This document shows positions 32,090-44,953 of a DNA stretch of 64,000 bases, piece by piece. Under the pieces are notes generated by a model. It did not search any database. It was not told the origin of the DNA and saw only the letters and a program-made list of their open reading frames with translations. Origin of the DNA: Serratia symbiotica (Periphyllus acericola). Its GTDB lineage: Bacteria > Pseudomonadota > Gammaproteobacteria > Enterobacterales > Enterobacteriaceae. Each line of letters starts with the position of its first letter. The stretch's first letter is position 1. The stretch lies in contig NZ_OZ026452.1 of the NCBI RefSeq assembly GCF_964019515.1, positions 930,001 to 994,000 on the forward strand, read 5' to 3'. Made by a program: the position numbers and the translations under genes.

Positions 32090-33291
32090 TTATCTGTTAT
32101 TATCCTGATGCTGCACCCGATTGGATAACGGCCACCAGCACAGCAATATCAACAGCGCCATAGCGAACATCAACAGCCCAATGCTGAACTGCCCAGTCTG
32201 TGGCAACGTAGCTGAGAACTAGGCCGCTAGACCTGAACCCAGGTTCTGCATACTACCAACTAATGCACCCGCAGCACCTGGCAGATAAGGGAAAAGCTCC
32301 ATCGCGCCAGTAGTAGCCAATGGGAACATCATACAAGCACCGAAGAAAAATAGCGTGGCTGGGACGATCAATGTCCAGATATTCATCACCCCAAACCAGC
32401 TTGGAGTCCACATCATCAACCCTGCCATCAGGCAACTGAGTACAGAGTGCCACATCAAACTGTGGAAAGTTTTTCCATCACGTCCGGCGTACCAGGCACC
32501 GAAGAACGCCGCAGGGATCGGCAAGATAAACAAGATGCTAACGGTTACGCCGCTCAGGCCCAGTATGCCCCCCATCAATACGCCACAACTGGCTTAAAAC
32601 ACCACAATCCCCGCCAATGCGCCGATCAGCATCACCAGATAACAGGTAAATGTGCCGTCTGCCAGCAGTTGGCGGATGCTGGCCAACATGCGGCGCTTTT
32701 CCGTCAGCGCTGGCCGGGTTTCTGGTAGCCAGCGGAACATGGCGTAGGTGACCCCAGCGCCCAACGCTAGCAGGAAAGCATAGTTAGCACGCCAGCAAAA
32801 TAGCATCGCCAATGCCCTACCGATCAGCGGTACAAGCAGTCGGCTAATCAGGATACCCATATTCAGCAGGCTATTGGCATAACGTAGTGCAATGCTAGCG
32901 TACAGATCACGTGGCAAGGTACGCGCCCATTACTCCCGCTACGCCGGTACCCATGCCCTGAATGGCGCTGGTAACCACCAGCATGAATAATCCGTTGGAT
33001 AGCAAAGCCCCCAGCGAGCCGATCAGGAAGATCATTATCCCGGCCAAGATCACCGGCCGACGACTTATGCTATCTGACAGCGGGCCGTAAATCAGTTGAG
33101 AAAAGCCGTAGGTCATCAGATATGCTGCCATCACATGCTGCACGGTGCCGGAGAGAACCGACAGATCATGCGCGATATCAGTAATAACGGGAACATAGAT
33201 AGTTTGCGCCATTTGCCCAACGGCCACCAACAGGATAAGCATAACCAACAGGTGAAGGTTTTCAATTTTTTTTATTAATCTTTTTCTTCAT
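32090..33291 (-). pseudogene. emrD: EmrD multidrug transporter, broken
   Basis: An MFS drug exporter similar to E. coli EmrD (394 residues). Its start MKKKIN is followed by an eight-A run that shifts the frame before the ENLHLLVMLILLVAVGQMAQ block. A second shift follows GTGVAGVMGAYLAT near 32907. Stops lie after LAGIVVF and before the FSATLPQTGQFSIGLLM segment. The end is NRVQHQDNNR. Four or more lesions. Confidence 0.88.
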
Positions 33292-33654
33292 CTTTGCCTA
33301 GGTATTAACGGGTCGTATCCCATTGCAGCAGCCAAAATGGCGAGCAGCCCTCTCCTATGCAGCATAAGCTAACAAATCTGATTATTTTAGCGAGTTTTAG
33401 GAAGAGATTGATCTAAGTTACACTGGCAGCAAACGCAACCAGATCCGTAAATTAATTGGTACATCTAACGCTTAGAGAGTAAAAAAGCCGAATGAGCCGT
33501 GGCGTTGTTAGGTTATGCCCACCATCAGCGCCGCGGGCGGGCATAACCTAACATTTAATCGATAATTACTTCCAGCAAATTAAAATAACATCATAGGAAT
33601 GAGATTTATGAAAATACCAACGCTGATTTTATTCGACCACGGGAGTCGTTGATT
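33292..33654. other. emrD-fpr intergenic region
   Basis: About 360 bp holding a long inverted repeat (33506-33553) and otherwise no gene. glpX, which precedes fpr in E. coli, is not seen. The fpr promoter should lie here. Confidence 0.5.
33506..33553. repeat. 15-bp perfect inverted repeat with 18-nt loop
   Basis: TGTTAGGTTATGCCC and GGGCATAACCTAACA form a perfect stem. No T tract follows it closely enough for a standard terminator. It may be a terminator-like hairpin or the footprint of a small mobile element. Confidence 0.7.
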
Positions 33655-34401
33655 ATGGCTGAATGGGTTAACGGCAAGGTTCTAAAGGTAGAACAATGGA
33701 CTAGCGGGCTGTTTAGCATCACCATTAACGCGCCGATTGCTCCTTTTATCGCAGGGCAATTTACAAAAATGGCACTGGAAATCGATGGAATAAGTGTGCA
33801 ACGTGCCTATTCCTACGTCAACGCTCCCAGCAGCCCAAACTTGGAGTTTTATCTGGTTACCGTACCGGAGGGCAAATTGAGTCCAAGGCTCGCTCAATTG
33901 CGCCCTGGCTCAGAGGTGATGCTCACCAAGGAAGCAGCCGGGTTCTTGGTGCTAGATGAAGTACCTGAGTGTGAAACACTGTGGATGTTGGCGACCGGCA
34001 CTGCCATCGGCCCTTACCTGTCAATTTTACAGGAAGGCACCGGGCTGGAGCGAATCAAACAGGTGGTGCTGGTGCATGCCGCTCGTTTTGCACACGATCT
34101 GAGCTACCTGCCGCTGCTGCAGCAATTGCAGCAGCACTACAACGGCAAGATGCGCATTCAGACTATTGTCAGCCGCGAAGCAACAGCTAACGCCCTGACT
34201 GGGCGCATACCCGCACTGATCGAGGATGGCTTTCTGGAAGCTGCAGTAGGATTAACTATCGACGTCGACACCAGCCATGTGATGCTGTGTGGCAACCCAC
34301 AGATGGTGCGCGATACCCAAAAAATCCTGCAAGAGCACCGCCAGATGCGCAAACACCTGCGCCGCAAGCCGGGGCATATCACCAGCGAACACTACTGGTG
34401 A
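33655..34401 (+). CDS. fpr: Ferredoxin/flavodoxin-NADP+ reductase
   Basis: 248 residues from the ATG at 33655, equal to E. coli Fpr; an in-frame ATG lies two codons upstream. The FAD motif RAYSYVNAP (about 51), the NADP motif MLATGTAIGPYLSIL (about 112) and the C-terminal EHYW aromatic end are conserved. It passes electrons from NADPH to flavodoxin or ferredoxin, supporting Fe-S assembly and radical-SAM enzymes, and is SoxRS-induced in E. coli. Intact among broken neighbours. Confidence 0.95.
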   Translation: MAEWVNGKVLKVEQWTSGLFSITINAPIAPFIAGQFTKMALEIDGISVQRAYSYVNAPSSPNLEFYLVTVPEGKLSPRLAQLRPGSEVMLTKEAAGFLVLDEVPECETLWMLATGTAIGPYLSILQEGTGLERIKQVVLVHAARFAHDLSYLPLLQQLQQHYNGKMRIQTIVSREATANALTGRIPALIEDGFLEAAVGLTIDVDTSHVMLCGNPQMVRDTQKILQEHRQMRKHLRRKPGHITSEHYW

Positions 34402-34801
34402 TGCCACCTGCTTATCATTTAACTACACTTCAATACCTCAGGTGATTTTGTAAGTAATAAAGATTTTGTAAGTAATGAAATGGCGGTTACACGTGGAAAT
34501 CTTAACATGTCGTTTCTGCCACCTCTTTAGATATCCAGGCTGAGGGGGCTACTGATATAGCCTTCGGCTGTAAGCTGTAAGCTGTAAGCTGTAAGCTGTA
34601 AGCTGTAAGCTGTAAGCTGTAAGCTGTAAGCTGTAATCATGGTGACCCTATACACCCACTCTGTCTACGCTTTTTTTGCACATTATTGAGGATAACGCCC
34701 AGCTGACTGACAGCAAATATTCATAATCTGAATGTTTGCAATGTCGAGTGATGCAGCAAAATAGGGCATTTAGGGGCCAATGGCTTTGGCTCCTGGAGAA
34801 G
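34402..34801. other. fpr-tldD intergenic region, probable rearrangement junction
   Basis: 400 bp without a gene. fpr and tldD are not neighbours in E. coli. The stretch contains a 10-unit tandem repeat (34567-34636) and a direct repeat gattttgtaagtaat near 34442 and 34461. No IS end is visible. Confidence 0.6.
34567..34636. repeat. Tandem repeat, ten perfect copies of GCTGTAA
   Basis: Seventy bases consist of exactly ten identical 7-nt units. The array is in a noncoding stretch between fpr and the end of tldD. A heptamer array of this purity is prone to slippage. Confidence 0.95.
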
Positions 34802-36247
34802 CTACGCGGTGCCGCCGACCGTCAGGCTGTCCAGCTTCAATGTAGGTTGGCCGATACCCACCGGCAAACTTTGCCCTTCTTTGCCGCAGACGCCGACGCC
34901 TTTATCAAATGCCAGATCATTGCCAACCATTGAAATCTGTTGCATCGCCTCAATACCGGAGCCGATCAGCGTGGCACCCTTAACTGGTTTGGTGATGCGG
35001 CCTTTCTCGATCAGGTAGGCTTGGGTGGTGGAAAATACAAATTTGCCGGAGGTGATATCCACCTGACCACCGCCAAAGTTCGGCGCATACAGGCCGTACT
35101 CAACGCTGGCGATGATCTCTTCAGGTATTGACTTGCCCGCCAGCATGTAGGTATTGGTCATACGCGGCATCGGCAGATATGCGTAGGACTCACGTCGTCC
35201 ATTGCCAGTTGGTGCCATACCCATCAAGCGCGCATTGAGTTTATCTTGCATGTAGCCTTTCAGAATGCCGTTCTCGATCAACACGTTGTACTGACCCGGC
35301 ACACCTTCGTCATCAATGGCCAGCGAACCACGGTACCCCTGTAGGGTGCCATCATCCACCACAGTGCACAATTCGGAAGCTACCCGTTGGCCCATCTGGC
35401 CACTGAATACTGAGGTGCCGCGCCGGTTGAAATCGCCTTCCAGGCCATGGCCTACCGCTTCGTGCAACAGTACCCCTGGCCAGCCAGCTCCCAGTACCAC
35501 CGGCATATTGCCTGCAGGGGCTGCCACAGCAGTAAGGTTCACCAGCGCCATGCGCACCGCCTCTTTGGCGTAGGTGTCGGCGCGCGTTTCGCCGTCAATG
35601 TTTTCTAAGAAGTAGTCATAGCCGAGACGGCCTCCACCACCGCTGGAACCGCGCTCACGCTTGCCGTCTTGTCCCACCAGCACACTGACGGAAAGGCGCA
35701 CCAGTGGACGCACATCCGCCGCCAAGGTGCCGTCGGTAGCCGCTACTAGCATCTGCTCGTAGATGCCGGTTATTTTGGCGTTCACTTCTTGCACGCGTGG
35801 GTCGGTGTTACGCGCTACTTTGTCAACGCGGTGCAACAGCGCCATTTTCTCTTCGCGCGACAGGCTCTGCAACGGATCGAGCAACGGATACCGCGCCTGA
35901 TGGCTGATTTCGCCCAGGGTGTGTGCCCTGCCATTGCCGCTGTCGCGCACAATGCTGCGCGCTGCCTGCGCGCTTTGCTGCAACGCATTTAGGGTGATCT
36001 GGTCAGCATAGGCAAAGCCGGTTTTCTCGCCGCTAACGGCGCGAACACCGACACCCTGATCGATATTGTAAGACCCATCCTTGATAATGCCATCCTCAAT
36101 AATCCAGGCTTCGTGATAGCTGGACTGAAAATAAAGGTCAGCGTAATCGAGGCGGCGTTCTGCCAGTTGGCCCAGTACCTGGTATAGGTCTTGATGGCTC
36201 AGCTTATTCGCCGCAAGTAACTGCTCACTGACAAATGTCAGACTCAT
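34802..36247 (-). CDS. tldD: TldD, metalloprotease subunit of TldD/TldE
   Basis: 481 residues from the ATG at 36247 ([20 protein letters not shown]), equal to E. coli TldD. An upstream in-frame ATG at 36283 adds 12 residues that are not family sequence. The zinc motif HEAVGHGLE (about 262-270) is the active-site HExxxH, and the C-terminal [18 protein letters not shown] block with the zinc cysteine is conserved. With TldE (PmbA) it trims peptides such as microcin precursors and CcdA. yhdP and rng lie upstream, as in E. coli. Intact. Confidence 0.95.
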   Translation of the reverse strand: MSLTFVSEQLLAANKLSHQDLYQVLGQLAERRLDYADLYFQSSYHEAWIIEDGIIKDGSYNIDQGVGVRAVSGEKTGFAYADQITLNALQQSAQAARSIVRDSGNGRAHTLGEISHQARYPLLDPLQSLSREEKMALLHRVDKVARNTDPRVQEVNAKITGIYEQMLVAATDGTLAADVRPLVRLSVSVLVGQDGKRERGSSGGGGRLGYDYFLENIDGETRADTYAKEAVRMALVNLTAVAAPAGNMPVVLGAGWPGVLLHEAVGHGLEGDFNRRGTSVFSGQMGQRVASELCTVVDDGTLQGYRGSLAIDDEGVPGQYNVLIENGILKGYMQDKLNARLMGMAPTGNGRRESYAYLPMPRMTNTYMLAGKSIPEEIIASVEYGLYAPNFGGGQVDITSGKFVFSTTQAYLIEKGRITKPVKGATLIGSGIEAMQQISMVGNDLAFDKGVGVCGKEGQSLPVGIGQPTLKLDSLTVGGTA

Positions 36248-36356
36248 AATTTTTTCACTCTTGAAAGGAAGATATCGCCGCAAACGGTGCTGTCAGCGGC
36301 CTCTGCTCATGCAGGGGTTGCAAGCCAGTGGGGCAGTGTTTTTCAGTTAGTATTCC

Positions 36357-39300
36357 TCATGGCGCTTTATCCTTCTTTGGCTTACGCAATACTTCGTTGA
36401 TTTTCGGCTGATCCAGATAGCCGCTAATGTGGTAACGAATCAAGGAAATCTTGCTTCATAATGGCCCCAATACCTGCGAAGCAGCAAATACCGCTGCACC
36501 GACGATGGGGTTGACGACAAACGCCGTTGCTACGCCAACGGTGGCTGAAACCGCCGGTGCCAACACCGCTTCCATATCGATCCGGTTGCGCGACAGGTCA
36601 ATCTGACCGCTCATGGTGATATCCGCCACCAATCCCTCAACCAATAAGTTATCGGTATGCATTATGCCATCTTTTAGCGATGTGGTACTGCGGATAGAAT
36701 GAAAGTAGAAACCTTTGCCGAAGGTGTCGCTGAAATAGAACTGCAACTTGCGCAACAACGCGTCAAAACTCACTAGTCGCAGAAGTTGCCTAGCGCGACC
36801 ACCGCCGATGCTGTCAATCTCGCCCTTGCCTATCTTGACCTGCAATGTACTGCTGAGGGTATCCACCTGTGGCTGCCAGGGCTACCCATGCCAGTACAGA
36901 TCAAAATCCATATTATATGGCCCGCCTTTCAGCGGCGTGGTAATGCCAAGGAAGGCGGTGGTTTCTGCCCAGCAGCTTGCCTTTGAGTGAGCTGCGCGCT
37001 CCCTGTGTAGCGCAGGCCAGTTACGCAAGGAGAGCCTCTCAGCCTTAGAGTCAACCGCTCCCAGCGGGCTTTTGCCGTTCGCAAGCTGTGGATTGTAATA
37101 GAGATAGGTGATATTGGCACACTACGGCCCGCGATCCACCATCTGTAGGCTGCCGTCCATTTCGTCGTCCTTGGAGCTCACCTGAACTCTACCGTACTGC
37201 TGCTAGGCCGCTAGTGTTAGCTTGTTATAAACCTGGCCGCCCAGCAGCAACTGTGGCGTTTTAAGCATCACGGTGTTTGGGAAACTGAAGACGCCCAAGC
37301 CGCCACTAGCGTTTTGCCATGCTGCGCGTGCCAGCGTCACCTGATTTTTGGCAAAAAGCCATTCACTGTTAAAATGACTCTGTTTACCCGTGCTGCCAGT
37401 CAGTGTAAAGCCGTTCAACCCACCGCTGACCTTCACCCTCAATGGCCGTGCTTCACCCGCTGGTTTGCCTAGCGGAGGAGGTAAGTGACTGCTTACTTTT
37501 GTGAGATCCGCATCTACGCCGATGTCATAACTGACCATACCCTGATGCGGTAGCACAATGGCAATCCGACGCTTCCAAGATGCGCTGCCGCCAAGCTTGT
37601 CGGCCAGATCCTGCGGCAGGCAGGGAAATTTGGCTGGCTGCCAGTCTGCCTTCAAACTAACGTCAACTTTGTAATCGCGTTCGCCTTCTTGAGTATTGAA
37701 GTCCACGACCATAGGCTGCCCAAACCAGTTGGCCGACAGGGTGTCGCTTTGTAGGTTGCCATTGTCAAAGCGAAATTTGCCGCTCAGTTGATTCATTTCG
37801 CTTCCCAGCGGCTTCACCCGCAGCGAGTTTTTGTGTAAAGCCACTTCCCCCGTGGCTCTCACCTGTTCGCCATCCAGCGGGATATCAAGATGTAAACGTC
37901 CGCTGACATTACCGCCAAGTTGCAATTCATCTAGCGCTGCGCCAAGCGAATCATGCAGCGGGGTCTGTTTGAAATAGTCGTGAACATCAGTACCGGCTCC
38001 CACCAGCTCGGCGTCAATCAGCAACCGTTCCTTAAGGTAGTCTGGGATAACCGCACTGACATTTTTGCCGTCAACCTTACCCAGCTTGGTGTGCGCCGCT
38101 TGCATCCACAGCCCGTCGTTGATGAAATCGAGGTCGATCGCCAGATCGGTCAGCGCCGATCAGCCCGGCTGGAACTGGAAGGTCGAATGACGCAAAGGAA
38201 CCAACACCTCAAACAGGCCTTCGTTTTTGTGATATGGGAAGTGCTGTAGATCGCCTGCATAGAGCAGTGTGGCGTTATCTACTTGCCCGCCCTGAATGGC
38301 TCTACTCAGGTAATCCACTAGTGGTTTGCCCATGAGCGGTTCCGGGAAGTAACGCCAGGCGTCCACGCCGTTATACAGGCAGATGCCCGCTAGGATACTT
38401 AACCAAGGGGCACCCTTGGCTGGCTGCTGGTAGCGAAAATCGCCGTTGACCCACAGTGATTTGGCTTTTACCTCTAGCCCCTCGCTCGCTAATTCCCAGG
38501 CTTGATCGTGGTAACGCCAGGTCAGCGTCACCATGTGCGCTGCTAATTTCCAGCGGGGCGCGGAACATGTCGTCGTAGGGCAACGTGCTGTCGTTAAGAC
38601 TCAGCGTCAGGCGCCCCTCTGCCACCCCGCCGCTGAACACACCGTAGAAGTGATCGATGCCAGGCAATAGTTTCTAAGGCTGCCAACTGACACCCTGCCA
38701 AAGAGCCTGAAAGCGGGTCTTTTCCCGCTGTTTCAATGGGATGTCCAGCGCCAGCGCCGTAAGCTTGCCCTGCGGCTGTAAATCATTCCAGCGCTCCAGC
38801 AAATCCAGGCTAAGGAACGAGAAGGTCGGCAACAATGCCGACAGGCGCTCTAACTGAATGTCCATCGCATGTATACGCAATTCTGCGTTCTGGCTCGACG
38901 CGGTGCTTTCAGGTAGCCACAGTGCCGTAAAGCTTACTCTGCGGCCAAGCCTGCCCATCGGTGCTCAGCCGCCACTGCGGCACATCGACAGCACAAAATT
39001 ATCCATGTTCAACTGGTGTTGTTTGTTGCCTATACCCCAGTTAGCCGTTCCTTGCTTCAGTAGCGCATTGCTGCCAGCGATTATGCCATTCTGGATCTGC
39101 AACCAAGCCGCCAGGCTAAAATCTGCATTTTCCAGTCCGGTGTTGGCATGCAACCAGTGGGTAAACCAGGGCTTGATATCGATATTGTCAGCTTGAAGAT
39201 AAATCGTACCGGTATTCAATAATCCTTTTTTATCAATAAGATCTATGCGCAGTTGTACCACAATTAGCTTGATGGCCGTCACCGCCAAGTATAACATTAA

Positions 39301-39664
39301 GATCAAGTTGGAATTGGTGGAAGGTGAGGTCGCGAAACTGCCAACGCCAGTGTAACAGCGATTGCCACACGTCCCGCTCTAGTGTAAGGCGTTCAATACG
39401 CAGGTTGCCTTTGGGCAAGGTGGCACCTATGTTGCGCATTTCCAGCCGCGGGCCGTAGGCTTGCCAGCTACCTTGAATAAAATCAACCTGTATGGGTATG
39501 CCAGAGAGACTGGCTACTATCGCCAGCAACTGCTGGCGATAGTGGTTCAATTCGGGCAGCACCAAGCGCAGCCCGCTGAAATAACAATCACCGTTGTGCC
39601 TGTTGCTAACAAAATCCCAGGCAGTCGCCTCACGCAGTTCCCCTTGCTTCCGTTTGTATGGCAA
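36357..39664 (-). pseudogene. yhdP: YhdP, large AsmA-like envelope lipid-transport protein, heavily decayed
   Basis: In E. coli YhdP has 1266 residues and helps move phospholipids to the outer membrane. Here fragments in at least five successive frames follow its order: RLVLPELNHYRQQLLAIVAS, DDMFRAPLEISSAHGDADL, AWRYFPEPLMGKPLVDYLS, LDIPLDGEQVRATGEVALHK, VNPIVGAAVFAASQVLGPL. The end LIRYHISGYLDQPKINEVL is also visible. TGA replaces Trp after QVLGPL. About ten lesions are spread along it. It sits between tldD and rng, both intact. Confidence 0.9.
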
Positions 39665-39709
39665 CGGAAATATCTATGCATTAACAGGCTCAGCGCCTTG
39701 CCGGATGGG

Positions 39710-41179
39710 TTACATCATGACAACGTCGAACTGCTCTTGGCTGTAAAGCGGTTCGATCTGCACCTTCACCTGCTTACCGACAAAAATTTCCACTTCGGCA
39801 AGCGCGTGAGACTCTTCACTCTTCAGAGCTTCGCTGACCGCCGCCGAGGCATATACCAGAAAACGATCCGAATCATAAGCGTGATGTACATGTACAATCT
39901 CACGCAGGATCTCGTAACATACGGTTTCCACCGTTTTTACCGTGCCGCACCCGTTACAGGCAGAGCAACTGTGGCATAACACATGTTCAATGCTTTCACG
40001 CGTCCGTTTGCGCGTCATTTCAACTAAGCCTAGCTGAGAGAAACCGTTGACCGTGGTTTTTACCCGATCTTTACTCAACCCCTGCTCCAGCGAATGCAGC
40101 ACCCGGCGGCGATGCTCTTCATTATCCATATCGATAAAATCAATGATGATAATGCCGCCTAAATTGCGCAAGCGTAGTTGACGGGCGATGGCTTGAGTGG
40201 CCTCGATATTGGTGTTGAATCTGGTCTCGTCGAGATTGCGGTGGCCGACGAAAGCGCCAGTGTTGATATCGACGGTGGTCATCGCTTCGGTTTGATCGAT
40301 GATCAGGTAGCCACCCGATTTTAGCGCTACCTTGCGCTCAAGCGCCCGCTGGATCTCGTTTTCCACGTCGTACAGGTCAAAGATAGGCGGATTGCCAGTG
40401 TAGAGCTCCAGCTTACTGGTGATATCCGGGATGTATTCATCGGTAAATTCCACCAGCAGATCGTACGTCAGCCGTGAATCAACGCGGATACGTTCAAGCG
40501 CTGCGCCAGAAAAATCGCGCAAAATACGCTGCGCCAGCGCCAGCTCGCCATACAACTTGTACTTGGTTCGGTTGCGTTTTTTACGCTCCAGCACTTTGGC
40601 CCACAGGCGCTTAAGGAAGTCGGCATCCTGCGCTAGCTCTTCTTCACCGATACCCTCTGCTGCGGTACGAATAATAAACCCACCCAGTTCGTCGCAGTAA
40701 GCAGCAACGGCGTTCTTCAAGCGTTCACGCTCGGCTTCGCTGTCAATGCGCTGCGATACCCCAACGTGTGCTGCCCCCGGCATAAACACCAGGTAATGCG
40801 AAGGCAGAGTGATGTCGGTGGTCAGGCGCGCACCCTTAGTGCCGAGCCGATCTTTCACCACCTGCACCACCAGATCCTGCCCCTGGCGCACCAGTTCAGC
40901 AATATCGCGCACATGGAAGTTATTTTGCTCATCGCCGGCGACGCATTCAGTATGCGACATGATATCGGAAGCGTGCAGGAAGGCAGACTTATCCAGACCG
41001 ATATCGACGAACGCCGCTTGCATCCCCGGTAAGACACGGCTAACGCGACCTTTGTAAATATTGCCGACGATGCCGCGTTTGGATCCGCGCTCAATATGGA
41101 TCTCTTGCAGAATGCCCTCATCGATATAGGCAACCCGTGTTTCAGACTGTGTGATATTAACCAGTAGCTCAGTTGTCAT
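39710..41179 (-). CDS. rng: Ribonuclease G
   Basis: 489 residues, identical in length to E. coli RNase G. The order is an S1 domain (about 35-125 with NIYKGRVSRVLPGMQAAFVD), the RNase H-like part, then the DNase I-like catalytic domain with TVDINTGAFVG and IIIDFIDMDNEEHR, which carry the two magnesium-binding aspartates. The Zn-link region is HSCSACNGCG, near residue 410. It matures 16S rRNA at the 5' end and decays some mRNAs. Intact, with its downstream partner yhdP broken. Confidence 0.96.
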   Translation of the reverse strand: MTTELLVNITQSETRVAYIDEGILQEIHIERGSKRGIVGNIYKGRVSRVLPGMQAAFVDIGLDKSAFLHASDIMSHTECVAGDEQNNFHVRDIAELVRQGQDLVVQVVKDRLGTKGARLTTDITLPSHYLVFMPGAAHVGVSQRIDSEAERERLKNAVAAYCDELGGFIIRTAAEGIGEEELAQDADFLKRLWAKVLERKKRNRTKYKLYGELALAQRILRDFSGAALERIRVDSRLTYDLLVEFTDEYIPDITSKLELYTGNPPIFDLYDVENEIQRALERKVALKSGGYLIIDQTEAMTTVDINTGAFVGHRNLDETRFNTNIEATQAIARQLRLRNLGGIIIIDFIDMDNEEHRRRVLHSLEQGLSKDRVKTTVNGFSQLGLVEMTRKRTRESIEHVLCHSCSACNGCGTVKTVETVCYEILREIVHVHHAYDSDRFLVYASAAVSEALKSEESHALAEVEIFVGKQVKVQIEPLYSQEQFDVVMM

Positions 41180-41214
41180 GCCTTTTCCTCAGAGCAAATT
41201 GATGGTCGCGCCCC

Positions 41215-41802
41215 TCAGTCGGCTCTCACATCACCTAATGCGACAAAATTACTGAGTGGCTCATGGGTTTTAACCAGCGGCAGAACCATCATAGCGTGAT
41301 AACTCCCGGTTATCGTTCTGACGAAATAGCAGCCTTTTCCTTGAATTCCTTAGGCTCCCGCTTTTATCCATAAGCTCACCTCTTGCAATATAGTCGCCTA
41401 TGTCTTGTCTCGCGGTGATAGATCGCGGAATGTTACGTCGGTCACCACCCGTTGGCACAGCACTTTATGGCGATCGGCGATAGCCACCGCCGTCATTACC
41501 TGATGCTGTTTACCCGACAGCGCCGCCAGCATTTTCGCGGCACGCGTTTCATCCTGCGGTTTCTATAGTACCCACCCGTTGAGCACCACTAGGGTATCCG
41601 CCCCCAGCACCGGAAGATCCTGCGGTGCCAGCATCACGCCCGCTTTGGCCTTATCCTGCGCCAGGCGACACACGTAGGCGGCGGCTTCACCTTCCTGACG
41701 CTGCTCTATGGTATGCGTCAGCAAAATGTCAAGCGGCACACCCAACAGAGTCAGTAATTCGTGTCGGAGTGGAGAGCCGGAAACCAAATAAAGAGCCATC
41801 AT
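41215..41802 (-). pseudogene. yhdE: Maf/YhdE nucleotide pyrophosphatase, broken
   Basis: The start [21 protein letters not shown] and [17 protein letters not shown] match YhdE (E. coli 197 residues). TAG follows at about 41563 where Glu is expected (VLEKP). Downstream [18 protein letters not shown] and [10 protein letters not shown] remain, then the [14 protein letters not shown] segment is frame-disturbed and the end [14 protein letters not shown] is recognisable. Even the canonical SGSPRR is SGSPLR. YhdE hydrolyses dTTP, UTP and modified nucleotides. Confidence 0.9.
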
Positions 41803-41812
41803 TGATATACCC

Positions 41813-42262
41813 TTACTGTACCGCAAACTGACGGCGAAATTTGCGCGTCAGTAGGAATAACCATGGCCACAGAATGACGTTTACCACACTGTTCCAGAAC
41901 ACCGCTGGGCGGAAAGAAAGGTTGATCAATAAAAATTCTGCCCAGAACACCACTACATCCATCACCAGTGACAGCAACACCACGATCAATGCTTGTTGCC
42001 ACAGCGCTATATTGCGGAAAAGCTCGCATTTGAATGCCACCAGATAGGCGATGATACCCAGCGCCAACGCACGTACGCCAAGCGTGGAGCCGAGGATCAG
42101 ATCGATGATCAGTCCGAGCAGAAAGCCAGTGCCGACATTGACCCGGTGCGGCAACGCAATCACCCAGTAAATCAGCACCAACTCCAGCCAAGACGGGCGA
42201 AACATATAGATTTGTTCCGGCCACGGCATGATTTGCAACACTAACGCCAACAAGAATGACAA
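41813..42262 (-). CDS. mreD: MreD, rod-shape-determining membrane protein, altered start
   Basis: 149 residues from TTG at 42262, against 162 in E. coli. The body from [17 protein letters not shown] to RRQFAVQ is conserved with about five membrane helices. Upstream codons in this frame still resemble the family N terminus ([15 protein letters not shown] aligns with SYRSQGRWVIWLSFL), but the expected ATG is absent, replaced by the tail of mreC. TTG at 42262 overlaps the mreC stop by 22 nt and could be used by translational coupling. It is a partner of MreC and RodA in the elongasome. The start call is uncertain. Confidence 0.75.
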   Translation of the reverse strand: MSFLLALVLQIMPWPEQIYMFRPSWLELVLIYWVIALPHRVNVGTGFLLGLIIDLILGSTLGVRALALGIIAYLVAFKCELFRNIALWQQALIVVLLSLVMDVVVFWAEFLLINLSFRPAVFWNSVVNVILWPWLFLLTRKFRRQFAVQ

Positions 42263-43254
42263 ACAGATGATCCAGCGCTCGTGGATGCAGTAGCTATATG
42301 GGTTCCTGCGGCCAGCAGCGGTGACGGTGGCCCAACAGCTTCAACTGGCGGCAGCACCTGCGGCATCATCTGCATTAAGCGCTCATTAACTACCCGGTGT
42401 ACTTCTCCCGGCGGCAGCGGCATATCGCCGTTGCGATCTGTACCCCACAGCAGCATCAGGTAACGCAGGCGTTGTAGCCCAGCGGTGGGCCGAGCCTGAA
42501 TCATAGTATAGGTGCGCTGGTTATCCACCTTGACGGACGAAACCACCGCCACAGGATAACCTTCCGGGAAGCGGCCACCCAGGCCAGAGGTGACCAGAAC
42601 ATCACCCACCCGGATATCGGCACTGTTCGACAAATGTTCCAGTTGTAAATCGTCGGCGCAGTCGCTACTTGCCGCTATCACCCGTATATCGTTGCGCAGC
42701 ACTTGAATTGGCAGCGCGTGTGCAACGTCGCAAATCAGCAGCACGCGGCTGGTAACCTTGGCCACCGCCACCACTTGACCAACCACCCCCTTATCGCTGA
42801 TCACTGGCTGGCCTTCATATACGCCGTTGTCCGATCCCTTGTCGATCACCACCTGATCGCTGTAAGGATCAGCACTGGTGGAGATCACATGGGTGACCAT
42901 CATGTGCTCATCCTTGCGCAACGGCGACCCCAACAGCTCGCGCAATCGGGTGTTCTCCTGCTTGAATTGGTCAAGAATAAGAAGGTCGCTGTTTTTCAGC
43001 AGCAGTTCCTTGCGCAGAGCGCGGTTTTCCAGTTTTAATTCTTGGCGGGTAGCCAGCGTTTCTGACAGGCTGTCTAAAGCTTTGCGCGGCCCATTGGAGA
43101 GAAAATAGAAAGGACTGACGGCGGTATCCATGTAGTTGCGTATCTGCAAGAATGCATCGAGCCGTCTGTCAGCAACGATCAGGCTAATGGCTACAGTCAC
43201 CGCCCAAAAGAGCCGTAATTGTAGGGAAGTCCCTCTGCTGAAAATTGGCTTCAT
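42241..43254 (-). CDS. mreC: MreC, rod-shape-determining protein, truncated C terminus
   Basis: 337 residues against 367 in E. coli. It has an N-terminal membrane helix (about 10-30), a coiled coil (about 65-105) and the beta-barrel core with [18 protein letters not shown] and [20 protein letters not shown], all conserved. After [14 protein letters not shown] the Pro/Gln-rich tail is shortened, and the last residues ([11 protein letters not shown]) are read from the 5' end of mreD in a different frame. The essential core is complete, so function is likely. Confidence 0.88.
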   Translation of the reverse strand: MKPIFSRGTSLQLRLFWAVTVAISLIVADRRLDAFLQIRNYMDTAVSPFYFLSNGPRKALDSLSETLATRQELKLENRALRKELLLKNSDLLILDQFKQENTRLRELLGSPLRKDEHMMVTHVISTSADPYSDQVVIDKGSDNGVYEGQPVISDKGVVGQVVAVAKVTSRVLLICDVAHALPIQVLRNDIRVIAASSDCADDLQLEHLSNSADIRVGDVLVTSGLGGRFPEGYPVAVVSSVKVDNQRTYTMIQARPTAGLQRLRYLMLLWGTDRNGDMPLPPGEVHRVVNERLMQMMPQVLPPVEAVGPPSPLLAAGTHIATASTSAGSSVCHSCWR

Positions 43255-43347
43255 AAATTATGCGAGTTCTTCGACAACAGAAAGAGAAATCGTACCCAAT
43301 TTTCGCGGTGCACAATCATCCGATACGATCCCTCCTCACAGGGCAGG

Positions 43348-44953
<1,606 letters not shown>

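Noticed and set aside
34567..34636. Possible CRISPR array
   Set aside because: The ten heptamers are directly adjacent, with no spacers and far too short a unit. It is a simple tandem repeat, and no cas genes are nearby.
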